Assembly: GCF_001437155.1 (NCBI RefSeq)
Contig: NZ_JQAR01000002.1
Location: forward strand, 124,001-188,000
Length of the DNA stretch: 64,000 bases
From: Liquorilactobacillus mali
Lineage (GTDB): Bacteria; Bacillota; Bacilli; Lactobacillales; Lactobacillaceae
Reading direction: 5' to 3'
The first letter of the stretch is position 1, and every line of letters starts with the position of its first letter. This document shows positions 44,921 to 52,867 of this stretch, in pieces. Below the pieces are notes generated by a model that worked only from the letters and a program-made list of their open reading frames with translations, was not told the DNA's origin and did not search any database. Both the position numbers and the translations under genes were made by a program.

Positions 44921-45826
44921 ATGGAATATAGTGCTAAGAAAAAATTATTTTTAGTTTTAGCGATTATTTGTGTAATTTTACTTCTTATTGCAAGTTTTGG
45001 CGATTTGGCAATCAGTAATACAATAATAAATTACAATAGTATTTTTGGAACGATTTTTCAAACATTTGGAGAATTTCCAGTTTATTGTATTTTTGTTTTA
45101 TGTGGTGAGATTGCGATGGCATATGCTTTGAGACATCTTGACGAAATGTTGTTTTCAAGTGTTCTATTTATTGGAGGTCTCAGTCTTTCATTATGGCAGT
45201 TGAAACAGTATCTTAATGAGATTGAAAGTTATGCTTTATCTGCACTCAGCAATATTCATTCAGGTAAAGATATGGGGTTAGCAAATAGTGATGCTGCAAC
45301 AGCAAAACTTTCAGTAGGAATTGCTATTGCCTTGTGGTTGGTTGTCTACATAATCATCACGGCTTTAATTCAATATTGGATGGCCAAGAAGGATAATACA
45401 CAGCTTACCCGTTACTTGATTGTAGCTGTTTTTGCATCATTGACAGTTTGGTTTGCCTTAGAGGTCAACCTGACTTTGAAGGATGCTTGGGGTCGTGTTC
45501 GTCCTTACGAACTGAGCGCTTCTCAAAAGGAATTTACACCTTGGTTCCATCCAAATGGTGTTAATGGACATAAGTCTTTCCCTTCAGGTCATACAATGGC
45601 AGGAACGTTGTGTATTGTATTTTCTTGGTTTGCAACACAGCCGAAGTGGCATAAACGTCTTTGGGTCACAGGAATTGTCTATGGAATCTTACTCGGGGTA
45701 TCGCGTGTAATCATCGGAGCTCATTTTCTTTCTGATGTAACATTCTCGTTCTTCCTAACTGCAACAATCATTTTTGTTATGCGTGAATTGTATGATCGTC
45801 TTTTGAGTGATGATTTAAAAATGTAG
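44921..45826 (+). CDS. PAP2-family membrane phosphatase
   Basis: 301 residues, six hydrophobic helices. PAP2 motifs: KDAWGRVRP (about 187-195), FPSGH (about 221-225) and SRVIIGAHFLSDV (about 259-271), giving the catalytic Lys/Arg, Ser-Gly-His and Arg/His/Asp. Active site faces outside. Candidates are undecaprenyl-diphosphate or phosphatidate phosphatase. An unusually long loop of about 40 residues follows the third helix. ATG 44921 behind GAGGGAG; a cre-like site lies upstream. Confidence 0.88.
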   Translation: MEYSAKKKLFLVLAIICVILLLIASFGDLAISNTIINYNSIFGTIFQTFGEFPVYCIFVLCGEIAMAYALRHLDEMLFSSVLFIGGLSLSLWQLKQYLNEIESYALSALSNIHSGKDMGLANSDAATAKLSVGIAIALWLVVYIIITALIQYWMAKKDNTQLTRYLIVAVFASLTVWFALEVNLTLKDAWGRVRPYELSASQKEFTPWFHPNGVNGHKSFPSGHTMAGTLCIVFSWFATQPKWHKRLWVTGIVYGILLGVSRVIIGAHFLSDVTFSFFLTATIIFVMRELYDRLLSDDLKM

Positions 45827-45898
45827 TTTAAGCAGCATTAGAAAAAACTTGATTTAGTAAAAGCAGTGGTTTTTATCTTAATTCTAAAAAAATAAAAG

Positions 45899-45989
45899 GA
45901 ATGGGGCAAAATTTAGATTTTGCCCCATTCTGTTTATTTATTTCCAGATAAGTGTACATCCCATAAGTCAAAATTTTAGTGATTTATGA
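45899..45989. repeat. Dispersed repeat copy G: bidirectional terminator plus short CATAAGTC hairpin
   Basis: A perfect 13-bp stem GAATGGGGCAAAA / TTTTGCCCCATTC (45899-45930), then CATAAGTC (45962-45969) pairing with GATTTATG about ten bases later. It lies between the converging PAP2 and Cof genes. Confidence 0.75.
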
Positions 45990-46015
45990 AACACTATTTG
46001 TTTATTTTGAATTAA

Positions 46016-46828
46016 TTATTCGGCTAAACCAAGATATTTTTCAAGATAATTTGCTAAACCATCTTGTGTGTTATCGAATTCAGTTACATCATTACTGATT
46101 TTTTTAAGTGCATCTGTTCCATTCTTCATAACAACACCCCAGCCAGCATAATCGATCATCTCGTAGTCGTTATGTTCATCGCCAAATGCGACAATATTTT
46201 TACGGTCAATATTATAAGTATTAGCTAGAAGTCGAACTCCTTTTTCTTTAGTGATGCCCTTAGGAGCTAGCTCTAAAATTGGGTTTGCGCCACCCCATAC
46301 ACCAACCTCAATGTAGTCACCATAATTTTTCTTCAGTTCAGAGATGATTTTTTCTTTAGCGTTTTCCTCGACCAAAAGTGTAACAGAAGCTGGATCAGTT
46401 GCCAGATTATCCTCGTTTAGAAGCTGTTGTGTACTTAACGAAGTAGGGAAGAATCCATCGGTTACAGGATTAACACTGTCTGCCAGCATCATTGTTTTTG
46501 CTTCGGCTGCAATTAATTTAATTCCCAAGTTTTCTTTATTTTTTAATAAATCAAAAGCAATCTCGCGTGAAAAAGTATCTTGATATTCTTTACCCCAACT
46601 TCTGTAAGGAATGTGGCCAAGTGCACCATTGAAATTAATCATGGGTGTTTTTATTTGCAGTTCGTCGTAGTATTTTTTTGAGATACGATATGGTCGGCCA
46701 GTGACAATTGAGACAATGTGTCCAGCCTTACATACTTTTTGCAGAACACTGATAGTTTTTGAACTAATAAGTGAATCTGCATTCAGCGTTGTTCCGTCTA
46801 AATCTAATGCAATTAGTTTTTGTTCCAA
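46016..46828 (-). CDS. Cof-type HAD phosphatase (subfamily IIB)
   Basis: 270 residues. Motif I ALDLDGTTLNAD (nucleophile Asp about 9), motif II TGRPYR, C2B cap (about 80-190), motif III KGITKEKGVRLL and motif IV VAFGDEHNDYEMI. Cytosolic sugar-phosphate or flavin phosphatase of the YidA/YkrA type; substrate undetermined. TTG start with GAGGTG upstream. Confidence 0.9.
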   Translation of the reverse strand: MEQKLIALDLDGTTLNADSLISSKTISVLQKVCKAGHIVSIVTGRPYRISKKYYDELQIKTPMINFNGALGHIPYRSWGKEYQDTFSREIAFDLLKNKENLGIKLIAAEAKTMMLADSVNPVTDGFFPTSLSTQQLLNEDNLATDPASVTLLVEENAKEKIISELKKNYGDYIEVGVWGGANPILELAPKGITKEKGVRLLANTYNIDRKNIVAFGDEHNDYEMIDYAGWGVVMKNGTDALKKISNDVTEFDNTQDGLANYLEKYLGLAE

Positions 46829-46950
46829 ATTAACACCTCATTCATGAAAACTCGTAGAATTTAAGATACCATAAAAACACTAATTTTACTAGAGTTTGGT
46901 ATAAGCAACGGTGTATAATTGGTACATAATTATATGGAGGCGATAGCACG

Positions 46951-47706
46951 ATGATGATTGTTGAACCAAAAAGCATCAAAAATATTCCTGTTCTAGAGGT
47001 TGTTTTAGCTGATAGGAAAGAGGATAGTCTACCGCTGGTAATTTTCTATCATGGTTGGACTGGTTGCAAGGAGCGTGTCTTAACGCAAGGATATGAAATC
47101 GCAAAGAGGGGATTTCGTGTTGTTTTACCAGATGCCCTTTATCATGGTGAACGAGAAGTAGATGGCCCCGCAGAAAACCATCAGTTACAATTCTGGCAAA
47201 TAATTGCGAACTCTGTTAAGGAATTTCCAACTTTGATTAGTTTTTACAAAAAGGAATTTGGCATAAAGGATAACAAAATAGGGGTTAGCGGATTGTCAAT
47301 GGGAGGGATCACCACCTGTGCTCTGTTGAGTATTTATTCGGAGATAACTGCCGCGGTATGTCTGATGGGCTCGCCGCGTCCTGTAGAATTTGCAAAGACC
47401 TTGTTGGACAGGATTCCAGGAGTTCAAGATGCAGATCCCGCATATGTTGAAAAAGAACTTGAACAATTATCAATTATTGATTTGTCCATGAATCCACAAA
47501 AAATTGCTGGAAGGCCTGTACATTTCTGGCATGCAACTGGGGATCGAATGGTTCCTTATAAGCCAACTAAGGAATTTTATGATAGGATTAAAGATCATTC
47601 GTATGCTGAAAATGTTAGTTTTACCACCACTCAAGGTGGCAGCCATAAAGTTTCTCAAGCAACAACCGTAGAAATGGCAGAAAAGTTTTATGAATATTTT
47701 AACTAA
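46951..47706 (+). CDS. Alpha/beta-hydrolase (YitV-like esterase)
   Basis: 251 residues, cytosolic. HGWTGCKE oxyanion region (about 34-41), nucleophile Ser in GVSGLSMGGITT (about 113-124), acid in HATGDRMVPY and His in QGGSHKVS. Resembles dienelactone-hydrolase-like YitV proteins; substrate unknown. ATG 46951 behind GGAGGCGA. Twenty-one bases before the SufT-like gene, so probably in one operon with it. Confidence 0.88.
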   Translation: MMIVEPKSIKNIPVLEVVLADRKEDSLPLVIFYHGWTGCKERVLTQGYEIAKRGFRVVLPDALYHGEREVDGPAENHQLQFWQIIANSVKEFPTLISFYKKEFGIKDNKIGVSGLSMGGITTCALLSIYSEITAAVCLMGSPRPVEFAKTLLDRIPGVQDADPAYVEKELEQLSIIDLSMNPQKIAGRPVHFWHATGDRMVPYKPTKEFYDRIKDHSYAENVSFTTTQGGSHKVSQATTVEMAEKFYEYFN

Positions 47707-47727
47707 ACTTAAAGCGGGGGATACAGC

Positions 47728-48048
47728 ATGACTAGTAGAAATGTTGAAGATGTAAAAGATGAGATTATTGAAAAGTTAGAAAATGTAATTGATCCTGAAT
47801 TGGGTGTGGATATTGTGAATTTGGGCTTGATTTACGAGATAGACCTTGACTCAGCTGGTTCATGTGAAATAAAAATGACACTGACAACGATGGGGTGTCC
47901 GTTAACCGATGTTTTGGCTGAAATGATTGAGCGTGAACTCCAGCCAATTGCTGAAGTTAAACAAGTAAATATTAATTTTGTGTGGGAGCCAGCATGGACG
48001 ATTGACAAGATGACAAGGTATGCCAAGATGGCTTTGGGGATTCACTAA
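47728..48048 (+). CDS. MIP18/DUF59-family metal-sulfur cluster assembly factor (SufT-like)
   Basis: 106 residues. DUF59 fold with VIDPELGVDIVNLGLIYEI (about 17-35) and the reactive Cys in LTTMGCPLTD (about 50-59), then the VNINFVWEPAWTIDKMT end. Family members (SufT, PaaD-like) help mature Fe-S proteins. No suf genes are next to it. Spaced 21 bases from the hydrolase upstream and from the FtsX-like gene downstream. Confidence 0.9.
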   Translation: MTSRNVEDVKDEIIEKLENVIDPELGVDIVNLGLIYEIDLDSAGSCEIKMTLTTMGCPLTDVLAEMIERELQPIAEVKQVNINFVWEPAWTIDKMTRYAKMALGIH

Positions 48049-48069
48049 AAAGGCTAGGAGACAAAATAA

Positions 48070-49050
48070 TTGTTAACTAAAAGACTGTTCTTACTTTTAT
48101 ATACCGCTGTGTTTGCCATAGCAAGTGTGTTTCTTTTTGTAAAAATTCAACAGAAAAGTTTAATAATTCAATTGGATAATCATAATTTGTCTGCCGCTGC
48201 ATATCATGTTACCTTGAGTAAAAAAGAGACAATTTGGGATGTTACGCAGACAATTAAAAAAAGTAAAAATATCAAAAATGTGCAAATCCATTTTCAGGAT
48301 AAAAAAAATAAACACCTAACTTATTTTTACGGTACCGGTTCTTTTGGCGTTCCACCAATGATTAATGGTAACTTTTTTGGTACTGGAACTTTTGACTCTG
48401 AGGTTGAAGTAGCAGTTGTTGGAAAGAATTATGAGAAGAAGCTGTATGAACCAAAAGACCAAGAATATTTAAAAATCGATAACAAGTATGTGCCTGTATT
48501 AGGCGTTATGGGTGACAAGTATTCATCTCAATTGGATAAGCAGATTTTTATAGCGTTAAGTATTGAAAAGAGCAAACGTTTGATTGCCAATAACTATCGG
48601 ATAATAGTTGATGGGAAAAAGGCATTAGACAAAAATATGTTGAAGTCTGTATTAGGAGCCAAGAAAGTTGAACATTTGGCACAGAGACACTTTTTGATCA
48701 ATCAAGATTCATGGATACTAGATCATTTTCAAGAGTTGTTAATGTTGTTTGCACTGTTCGGGTTGCTCGTATTTGGGGTAATCGTTTGGATAGTAAGCAA
48801 TAAGAGACGGTATCGTAATCTTCTGGATCAGGGGAAAGAACCTCTGCAACTGTTATTTGAAGAGTGGGAGTTCTTTGCTCTTCTATCAGGTTTAGGAACA
48901 GTTTTTGGTGTGATGGCTGGTATGTTTATTACTGAATTGACTAACTATATCCCATTACTGATCTATAATACAAGCAGTTTTATTCTGATAAACATCATAT
49001 ATATCCTGCTATTAAGAAGAAGAGTAATAAGTATGAATAGGGGTCAGTGA
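48070..49050 (+). CDS. Orphan MacB/FtsX-like permease-type membrane protein
   Basis: 326 residues: N-terminal transmembrane helix (about 5-24), an extracellular domain of about 190 residues resembling the MacB periplasmic core (contains FGVPPMINGNFFGTGTF), then three helices near the C terminus (about 218-241, 266-287 and 291-309). This is the topology of a single FtsX-like permease subunit. No ABC ATPase is adjacent. TTG start behind AGGAG. It could work with a remote ATPase or have become a sensor. In line with the SufT-like gene and rsmF. Confidence 0.65.
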   Translation: MLTKRLFLLLYTAVFAIASVFLFVKIQQKSLIIQLDNHNLSAAAYHVTLSKKETIWDVTQTIKKSKNIKNVQIHFQDKKNKHLTYFYGTGSFGVPPMINGNFFGTGTFDSEVEVAVVGKNYEKKLYEPKDQEYLKIDNKYVPVLGVMGDKYSSQLDKQIFIALSIEKSKRLIANNYRIIVDGKKALDKNMLKSVLGAKKVEHLAQRHFLINQDSWILDHFQELLMLFALFGLLVFGVIVWIVSNKRRYRNLLDQGKEPLQLLFEEWEFFALLSGLGTVFGVMAGMFITELTNYIPLLIYNTSSFILINIIYILLLRRRVISMNRGQ

Positions 49051-49054
49051 TTTA

Positions 49055-50446
49055 ATGAAGTTTCCAGTGGATTTTAAAGAAAAATATACGAACCTTCTAG
49101 GTGAGGATGCACCTGCTTTTTTCGAAGGGTTGCAAACTGAACCTGTTAAGGCATTTCGTGTCAATCCGTTAAAAGAAAATTATGAAAACATTGATTACGC
49201 GCTTGATCGTCCAGTACCTTACGTACCAACTGGATTCTATGGAAGTGTTAGTGGTAAGTCGTTGGATCATCAGACAGGGTATGTTTATAGTCAAGAACCC
49301 AGTGCCATGTATGTAGCAGAAGTTGGGGATATCCAACCAGGTGAGGTTATTTTGGATTTATGCGCGGCACCTGGCGGCAAGTCAACCCAAATTGCAACAA
49401 AATTAGCTGGTCAAGGCTTACTCGTTTCAAATGAGATCAACAGAAAAAGAGCAGGTATTCTTGCTGAGAATATTGAGCGTATTGGCGCAACAAATGTTGT
49501 GATTTTAAATGAGAGCCCACAAGCGTTGGCACAAAAAATAACAAATTATTTTGACAAGATTTTTGTTGACGCACCATGTTCAGGTGAAGGAATGTTTAGA
49601 AAAGATCCAGATGCAATTAAATATTGGCATAAGGATTATCCAGCTGAATGTGCAGCAAGACAAAGAGAAATCTTGATTGAAACAATGAAGATGCTTAAAC
49701 CGGGTGGTCAGTTAATTTATTCGACTTGTACCTTTGCGCCTGAGGAAGATGAGCAAATTATTGAGTGGCTTATGGAAAATTATGAGTTAGAACTGGTTCC
49801 TGTGAAGAAGTATGCTGGAATGGATTCGGGTTTTCCGAGATTTGCTGCTGATAATATGAAGATGGTAAAAGCGGTTAGACTGTTCCCTCATCATTTTAAG
49901 GGTGAAGGACACTTCATAGCTAGGCTTCAAGATAAGAGAGAGCCAATTAGCAATGGTGGTGGCAATGACAGCAAGAAAAATAGAAAAAAGAAAAAGGTAA
50001 CCTCAGTATTTAGAAACCTTAGCAAAGAAGAAGAGAAACTATGGAAAGATTTTGAAAAAGAAGTCTTCAATCGGCAACTGTTTAATGCAGATAGTCTGAG
50101 GTGCTGGGGGGATCAACTTTTCTATTATTCAAATAAGTGGCCCAATATTGAAGAATTAAAATTTGTAAAACCAGGATTTCAGGTTGGTGTATTTAAGAAA
50201 AAAAGATTTGAACCGGCATATGGACTTGCTTTGGCAATCAAGAGTTCAGATGTCTTAAGAATTATAGATGTGACAAAAACTGAATGGGCAGAGTATGTAT
50301 CTGGAAATATAATTTCACTGGTTGATACGCAGCTAAAAAAAGGTTGGTATGTTCTACGCTGCGATGGGAAACTCTTTGCTTTTGCTAAATTGGTCAATGG
50401 GACTTTAAAGAATTTCTTCCCAAAGGGATTACGTTTTACGGTTTGA
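49055..50446 (+). CDS. rsmF: 16S rRNA (cytosine-5) methyltransferase RsmF/YebU-type
   Basis: 463 residues. SAM-dependent RNA m5C methyltransferase: DLCAAPGGKSTQIA (about 104-117), EINRKRAGILAENIERIG, DAPCSGEGMFRKDP (about 173-186) with the first catalytic Cys, and YSTCTFAPEEDE with the second. The C-terminal third holds the PUA-like RsmF domain (about 310-463). ATG 49055, four bases after the previous stop. Confidence 0.93.
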   Translation: MKFPVDFKEKYTNLLGEDAPAFFEGLQTEPVKAFRVNPLKENYENIDYALDRPVPYVPTGFYGSVSGKSLDHQTGYVYSQEPSAMYVAEVGDIQPGEVILDLCAAPGGKSTQIATKLAGQGLLVSNEINRKRAGILAENIERIGATNVVILNESPQALAQKITNYFDKIFVDAPCSGEGMFRKDPDAIKYWHKDYPAECAARQREILIETMKMLKPGGQLIYSTCTFAPEEDEQIIEWLMENYELELVPVKKYAGMDSGFPRFAADNMKMVKAVRLFPHHFKGEGHFIARLQDKREPISNGGGNDSKKNRKKKKVTSVFRNLSKEEEKLWKDFEKEVFNRQLFNADSLRCWGDQLFYYSNKWPNIEELKFVKPGFQVGVFKKKRFEPAYGLALAIKSSDVLRIIDVTKTEWAEYVSGNIISLVDTQLKKGWYVLRCDGKLFAFAKLVNGTLKNFFPKGLRFTV

Positions 50447-50492
50447 TGAAGGAAAACTTCTTCATACATATTCATTAGAAATCAATAAAAGT

Positions 50493-50620
50493 AGGAGCCG
50501 GATCAAAAGTTATATTCTGATCCAGCTCCTTTTTTTATTTTGTATAAACGTGTTTTTCATAAGTCAAAATTGTGAATTACTCGTAATCTCACGTTAGTAC
50601 TCAAATTTCATCGACTTATG
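50493..50620 (+). repeat. Dispersed repeat copy H: most complete copy
   Basis: Stem AGGAGCCGGATCA / TGATCCAGCTCCT (50493-50530), T7, then TGTATAAAC, CATAAGTC (50558-50565) and its complement GACTTATG (50613-50620) enclosing TAATCTCACGTTAGTACTCA. Between converging rsmF and the alcohol dehydrogenase. Confidence 0.8.
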
Positions 50621-50696
50621 TCTTTTTTAGATCACTTGTTGTGTTTCTAATTATGCATTTAAAGGTTGATAGAAAAAGTTAATTTAGCATCCAAGA

Positions 50697-51779
50697 TTAA
50701 TTGGAAAACGATGATTCTGGTGAAACCAAGATTTTAACTTGTTCTTTTTCAGACGACAATGCTTTAATCCCTTGTTCAACGACTTCGCTTAAAGGAATCT
50801 TTTTTGTTACTAACTTTTCGAATAACTCACGATGATTATTCAACATTCCTAAAACTTCTGGATAGGAGTTATTATAACAAAGAGTGGTTATAATATCGAT
50901 ACCCTGCATAATAACATCATTTGTCATATCCACCTTAAGCGGTTTCCCAAAAAGGGCAACAATCTGCAATGTGCCGGTTCTCTTTGTTAGCTGTAATGCA
51001 CTTTCAAATGTGGCTTGAACACCTGCAGCTTCGAAGGAAACATCAACACCATTTGGACATTCTTTTCGAACTTCTTCTAATACATCTACTTTACTGGGAT
51101 TCAAAATACGTTTAAGCCCTAATTCCTTTGCTTTGTTCAAGCGATCTTGTGAAACATCAATTACAAAGACACGATTTGCTCCTGCAAGCTTTGCTAAAAT
51201 TGCTGTCAACAAACCGATTGGTCCTGCGCCCTCAACAGCAACATCTTCTCCAGCACGTAAGCCACTCTTCTTGATCGCCTCAAACACTACAGCAGTTGGT
51301 TCGGCAAGTGCCCCCAGTTCAAAAGGCATTTCCTCTGGCATTTTATGTGCAAAAAATGAGTCTACATTAGCATATTCAGCGAAGCCTCCATTATCTGAAA
51401 AGCCTAGAAAGTTTCCGGCACCATCTTTTGCAACTGCGTTATTACAAAAATTATAAAATCCTTTGCGACAGTTTTCACACTTACCACATGCTATCAGTGG
51501 TTCCACCGCAATTGCATCGCCAACTTTCAGGTCAGTAACATCGCTTCCGACCTTAACTATTTCTCCAGCAAACTCATGGCCTAATGTAATCGGAACTGTC
51601 TTTCCAGTTAACGGGTGTGCGACAGTAGGAAGACCCCAGCCTTCAAGATATGCATGCAGGTCACTTCCGCAGATTCCGCAATACTTAACCTTGATCTGAA
51701 CCTGGTTTTTCTTAGGTTCAGTAATGTTAACATCTTCTAACCGAACATCTTTTTTCCCATAAATCCTTGCCGCTTTCAT
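50697..51779 (-). CDS. Zinc-dependent alcohol dehydrogenase, 2,3-butanediol dehydrogenase-like
   Basis: 360 residues, MDR family. Catalytic zinc: Cys in YCGICGSDLHAY (about 33-44) and GHEF (about 70); structural zinc CGKCENCRKGFYNFC (about 100-114); NAD-binding GAGPIGLL (about 183-190). The insert GWGLPTVAHPLTG is like (R,R)-butanediol/acetoin dehydrogenases; polyol dehydrogenase is the alternative. Likely an NADH sink in fermentation. ATG 51779; transcription starts from a clear promoter whose start site coincides with a 38-bp palindrome, so repression by a DNA-binding regulator is expected. Confidence 0.85.
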   Translation of the reverse strand: MKAARIYGKKDVRLEDVNITEPKKNQVQIKVKYCGICGSDLHAYLEGWGLPTVAHPLTGKTVPITLGHEFAGEIVKVGSDVTDLKVGDAIAVEPLIACGKCENCRKGFYNFCNNAVAKDGAGNFLGFSDNGGFAEYANVDSFFAHKMPEEMPFELGALAEPTAVVFEAIKKSGLRAGEDVAVEGAGPIGLLTAILAKLAGANRVFVIDVSQDRLNKAKELGLKRILNPSKVDVLEEVRKECPNGVDVSFEAAGVQATFESALQLTKRTGTLQIVALFGKPLKVDMTNDVIMQGIDIITTLCYNNSYPEVLGMLNNHRELFEKLVTKKIPLSEVVEQGIKALSSEKEQVKILVSPESSFSN

Positions 51780-51809
51780 AACTAAGACTTCCTAACTTTA
51801 ATATTTTTG

Positions 51810-51847
51810 ATCATTAGCAAGCGCTTTCGTAAGCGCTTGCTAATGAT
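51810..51847. promoter_or_regulatory. Perfect 38-bp operator-like palindrome
   Basis: 17-bp arms (51810-51826 and 51831-51847) that are exact reverse complements around TCGT. Each arm ends in AAGCGCTT, itself a palindrome and the core of LacI/CcpA-type operators. It sits directly downstream of the dehydrogenase -10, so a bound protein would block initiation or elongation. Confidence 0.8.
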
Positions 51848-51876
51848 AGTATAAGATAAAATAAATTATTTTTCAA
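51848..51876 (-). promoter_or_regulatory. Sigma-A promoter of the alcohol dehydrogenase
   Basis: Minus strand TTGAAA (51876-51871), 17 bp, TATACT (51853-51848), abutting the palindrome. Confidence 0.75.
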
Positions 51877-51969
51877 TAGGTTTAATAGTTGAAGTAGTCA
51901 TAATTTAAATTGGTAAAAGAAAAGATGATGATTTAAAATAGTTGATAATTTTAAACTAATGCCTATAAG

Positions 51970-52005
51970 AGGAGCAAGCAACAATTCTCTGCTTGCTCCT
52001 TTTTG
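51970..52005 (+). terminator. Orphan Rho-independent terminator
   Basis: Perfect 11-bp stem AGGAGCAAGCA (51970-51980) / TGCTTGCTCCT (51990-52000), then T5. No + strand gene lies upstream (the neighbour is transcribed leftward), so it marks a lost gene or a short RNA. Confidence 0.8.
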
Positions 52006-52045
52006 CATTTTATATACATAATTGTTTTGAATTAGGAGGGTAGTT

Positions 52046-52538
52046 ATGAAATTTGGCGAACGTCTTAAAAGGGCATAAACAGAAATGAGTTTAACTCAAG
52101 GTCAGGTTGCTGGGGATTTTTTATTACTAGGTAAGCTATTTCTAGTTGGGAAAATGAAAAAACTTATTCTGATATTTCCAGCTTGATTAAGTTGATAACG
52201 ACTAGCGTATTTCACTAGATACATTATTAAAGGAGAATACAGGGATGTGTGAATATTTGGAGAAAAAGGGGTTATCATGGAAATTCGGCCATTTATCGTA
52301 ATCTCATATTTATTGATTTACTGTTGTGTTCGTTGATGATTGGTGATGAATTTGATTTAATACACTTGGGGACATTCATATTTCAAATTCTTTTTTGGTA
52401 ATGTTTAGCGCATCTTCGCCGAACAGGTTAAGAGGTTTTGATAATTCGCGTTTTCTTGGATTAAAATACGAACGGCAAAAATATTTATCTGGAGATAAAG
52501 GATTAAAATATGATTTATTGCGTCATCCTTATTTATAG
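52046..52538 (+). pseudogene. Decayed XRE-family regulator with C-terminal membrane segment
   Basis: Starts well: AGGAGGG, ATG 52046, reading MKFGERLKRA then a stop at 52076. Beyond it the same protein continues through frameshifts: TEMSLTQGQVAGDFL, then in another frame AISSWENEKTYSDISSLIKL, then ISLDTLLKEN (about 52210). This is the helix-turn-helix XRE pattern. Further fragments encode a hydrophobic stretch (about 52290-52400, IYRNLIFIDLLL) and RLRGFDNSRFLGLKYERQKY ending at TAG 52538. At least two stops and two frameshifts, so inactive. Confidence 0.75.
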
Positions 52539-52820
52539 CTGTAGGAATTATTGCTTTTTTTTAAAGAGCTATATGTTGGAGGAGGAGCTATGTCTTTTGG
52601 ATTTATAATTTTGTTTTCTGTTTTAACTAGAGAAAAATGTTTGTAAATTCATGTGAAATTATAAAATCATATTATAAATATTTTTAATAAATTATTAGGG
52701 CCACGATACAGTAAAAGAGTGTAACATAAGCCGAAAATTTTGAGTATTAATATGAGATTAGACCGAAAATTTTACTCTATTTATAGGACAATTAGGATAT
52801 TTTTACACGGAATAAAGAGA
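52539..52820. other. Decayed AT-rich DNA
   Basis: Only a start remnant is visible: GGAGGAGG followed by ATG 52590 and 18 codons (MSFGFIILFSVLT...) to TAA 52646, which looks like the first helix of a truncated membrane protein. CATAAGCC at 52725-52732 belongs to the reverse-orientation repeat copy. Confidence 0.45.
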
Positions 52821-52856
52821 GGGGATGTCTCAAAATATAACTTTTGAAGCATCCCC
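52725..52856 (-). repeat. Dispersed repeat copy I, reverse orientation
   Basis: Read on the minus strand: hairpin GGGGATG...TTCAAAAG / TTTTGAGACATCCCC (52856-52821), then a tail that shares TAATCTCA..TTA.TACTCAAA and GGCTTATG (52732-52725) with copy H. It lies at the 3' end of the leftward mevalonate operon and probably terminates it. Confidence 0.65.
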
Positions 52857-52867
52857 ATATTTGTTAA

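Noticed and set aside
51960-52820. Insertion sequence or phage remnant as source of the decayed region
   Set aside because: No transposase fragment, terminal inverted repeats or integrase pieces were found; the fragments fit a regulator and a membrane protein.
8786-52856. CRISPR array from the recurring hairpins
   Set aside because: Copies are kilobases apart, at gene ends, with no regular spacers.
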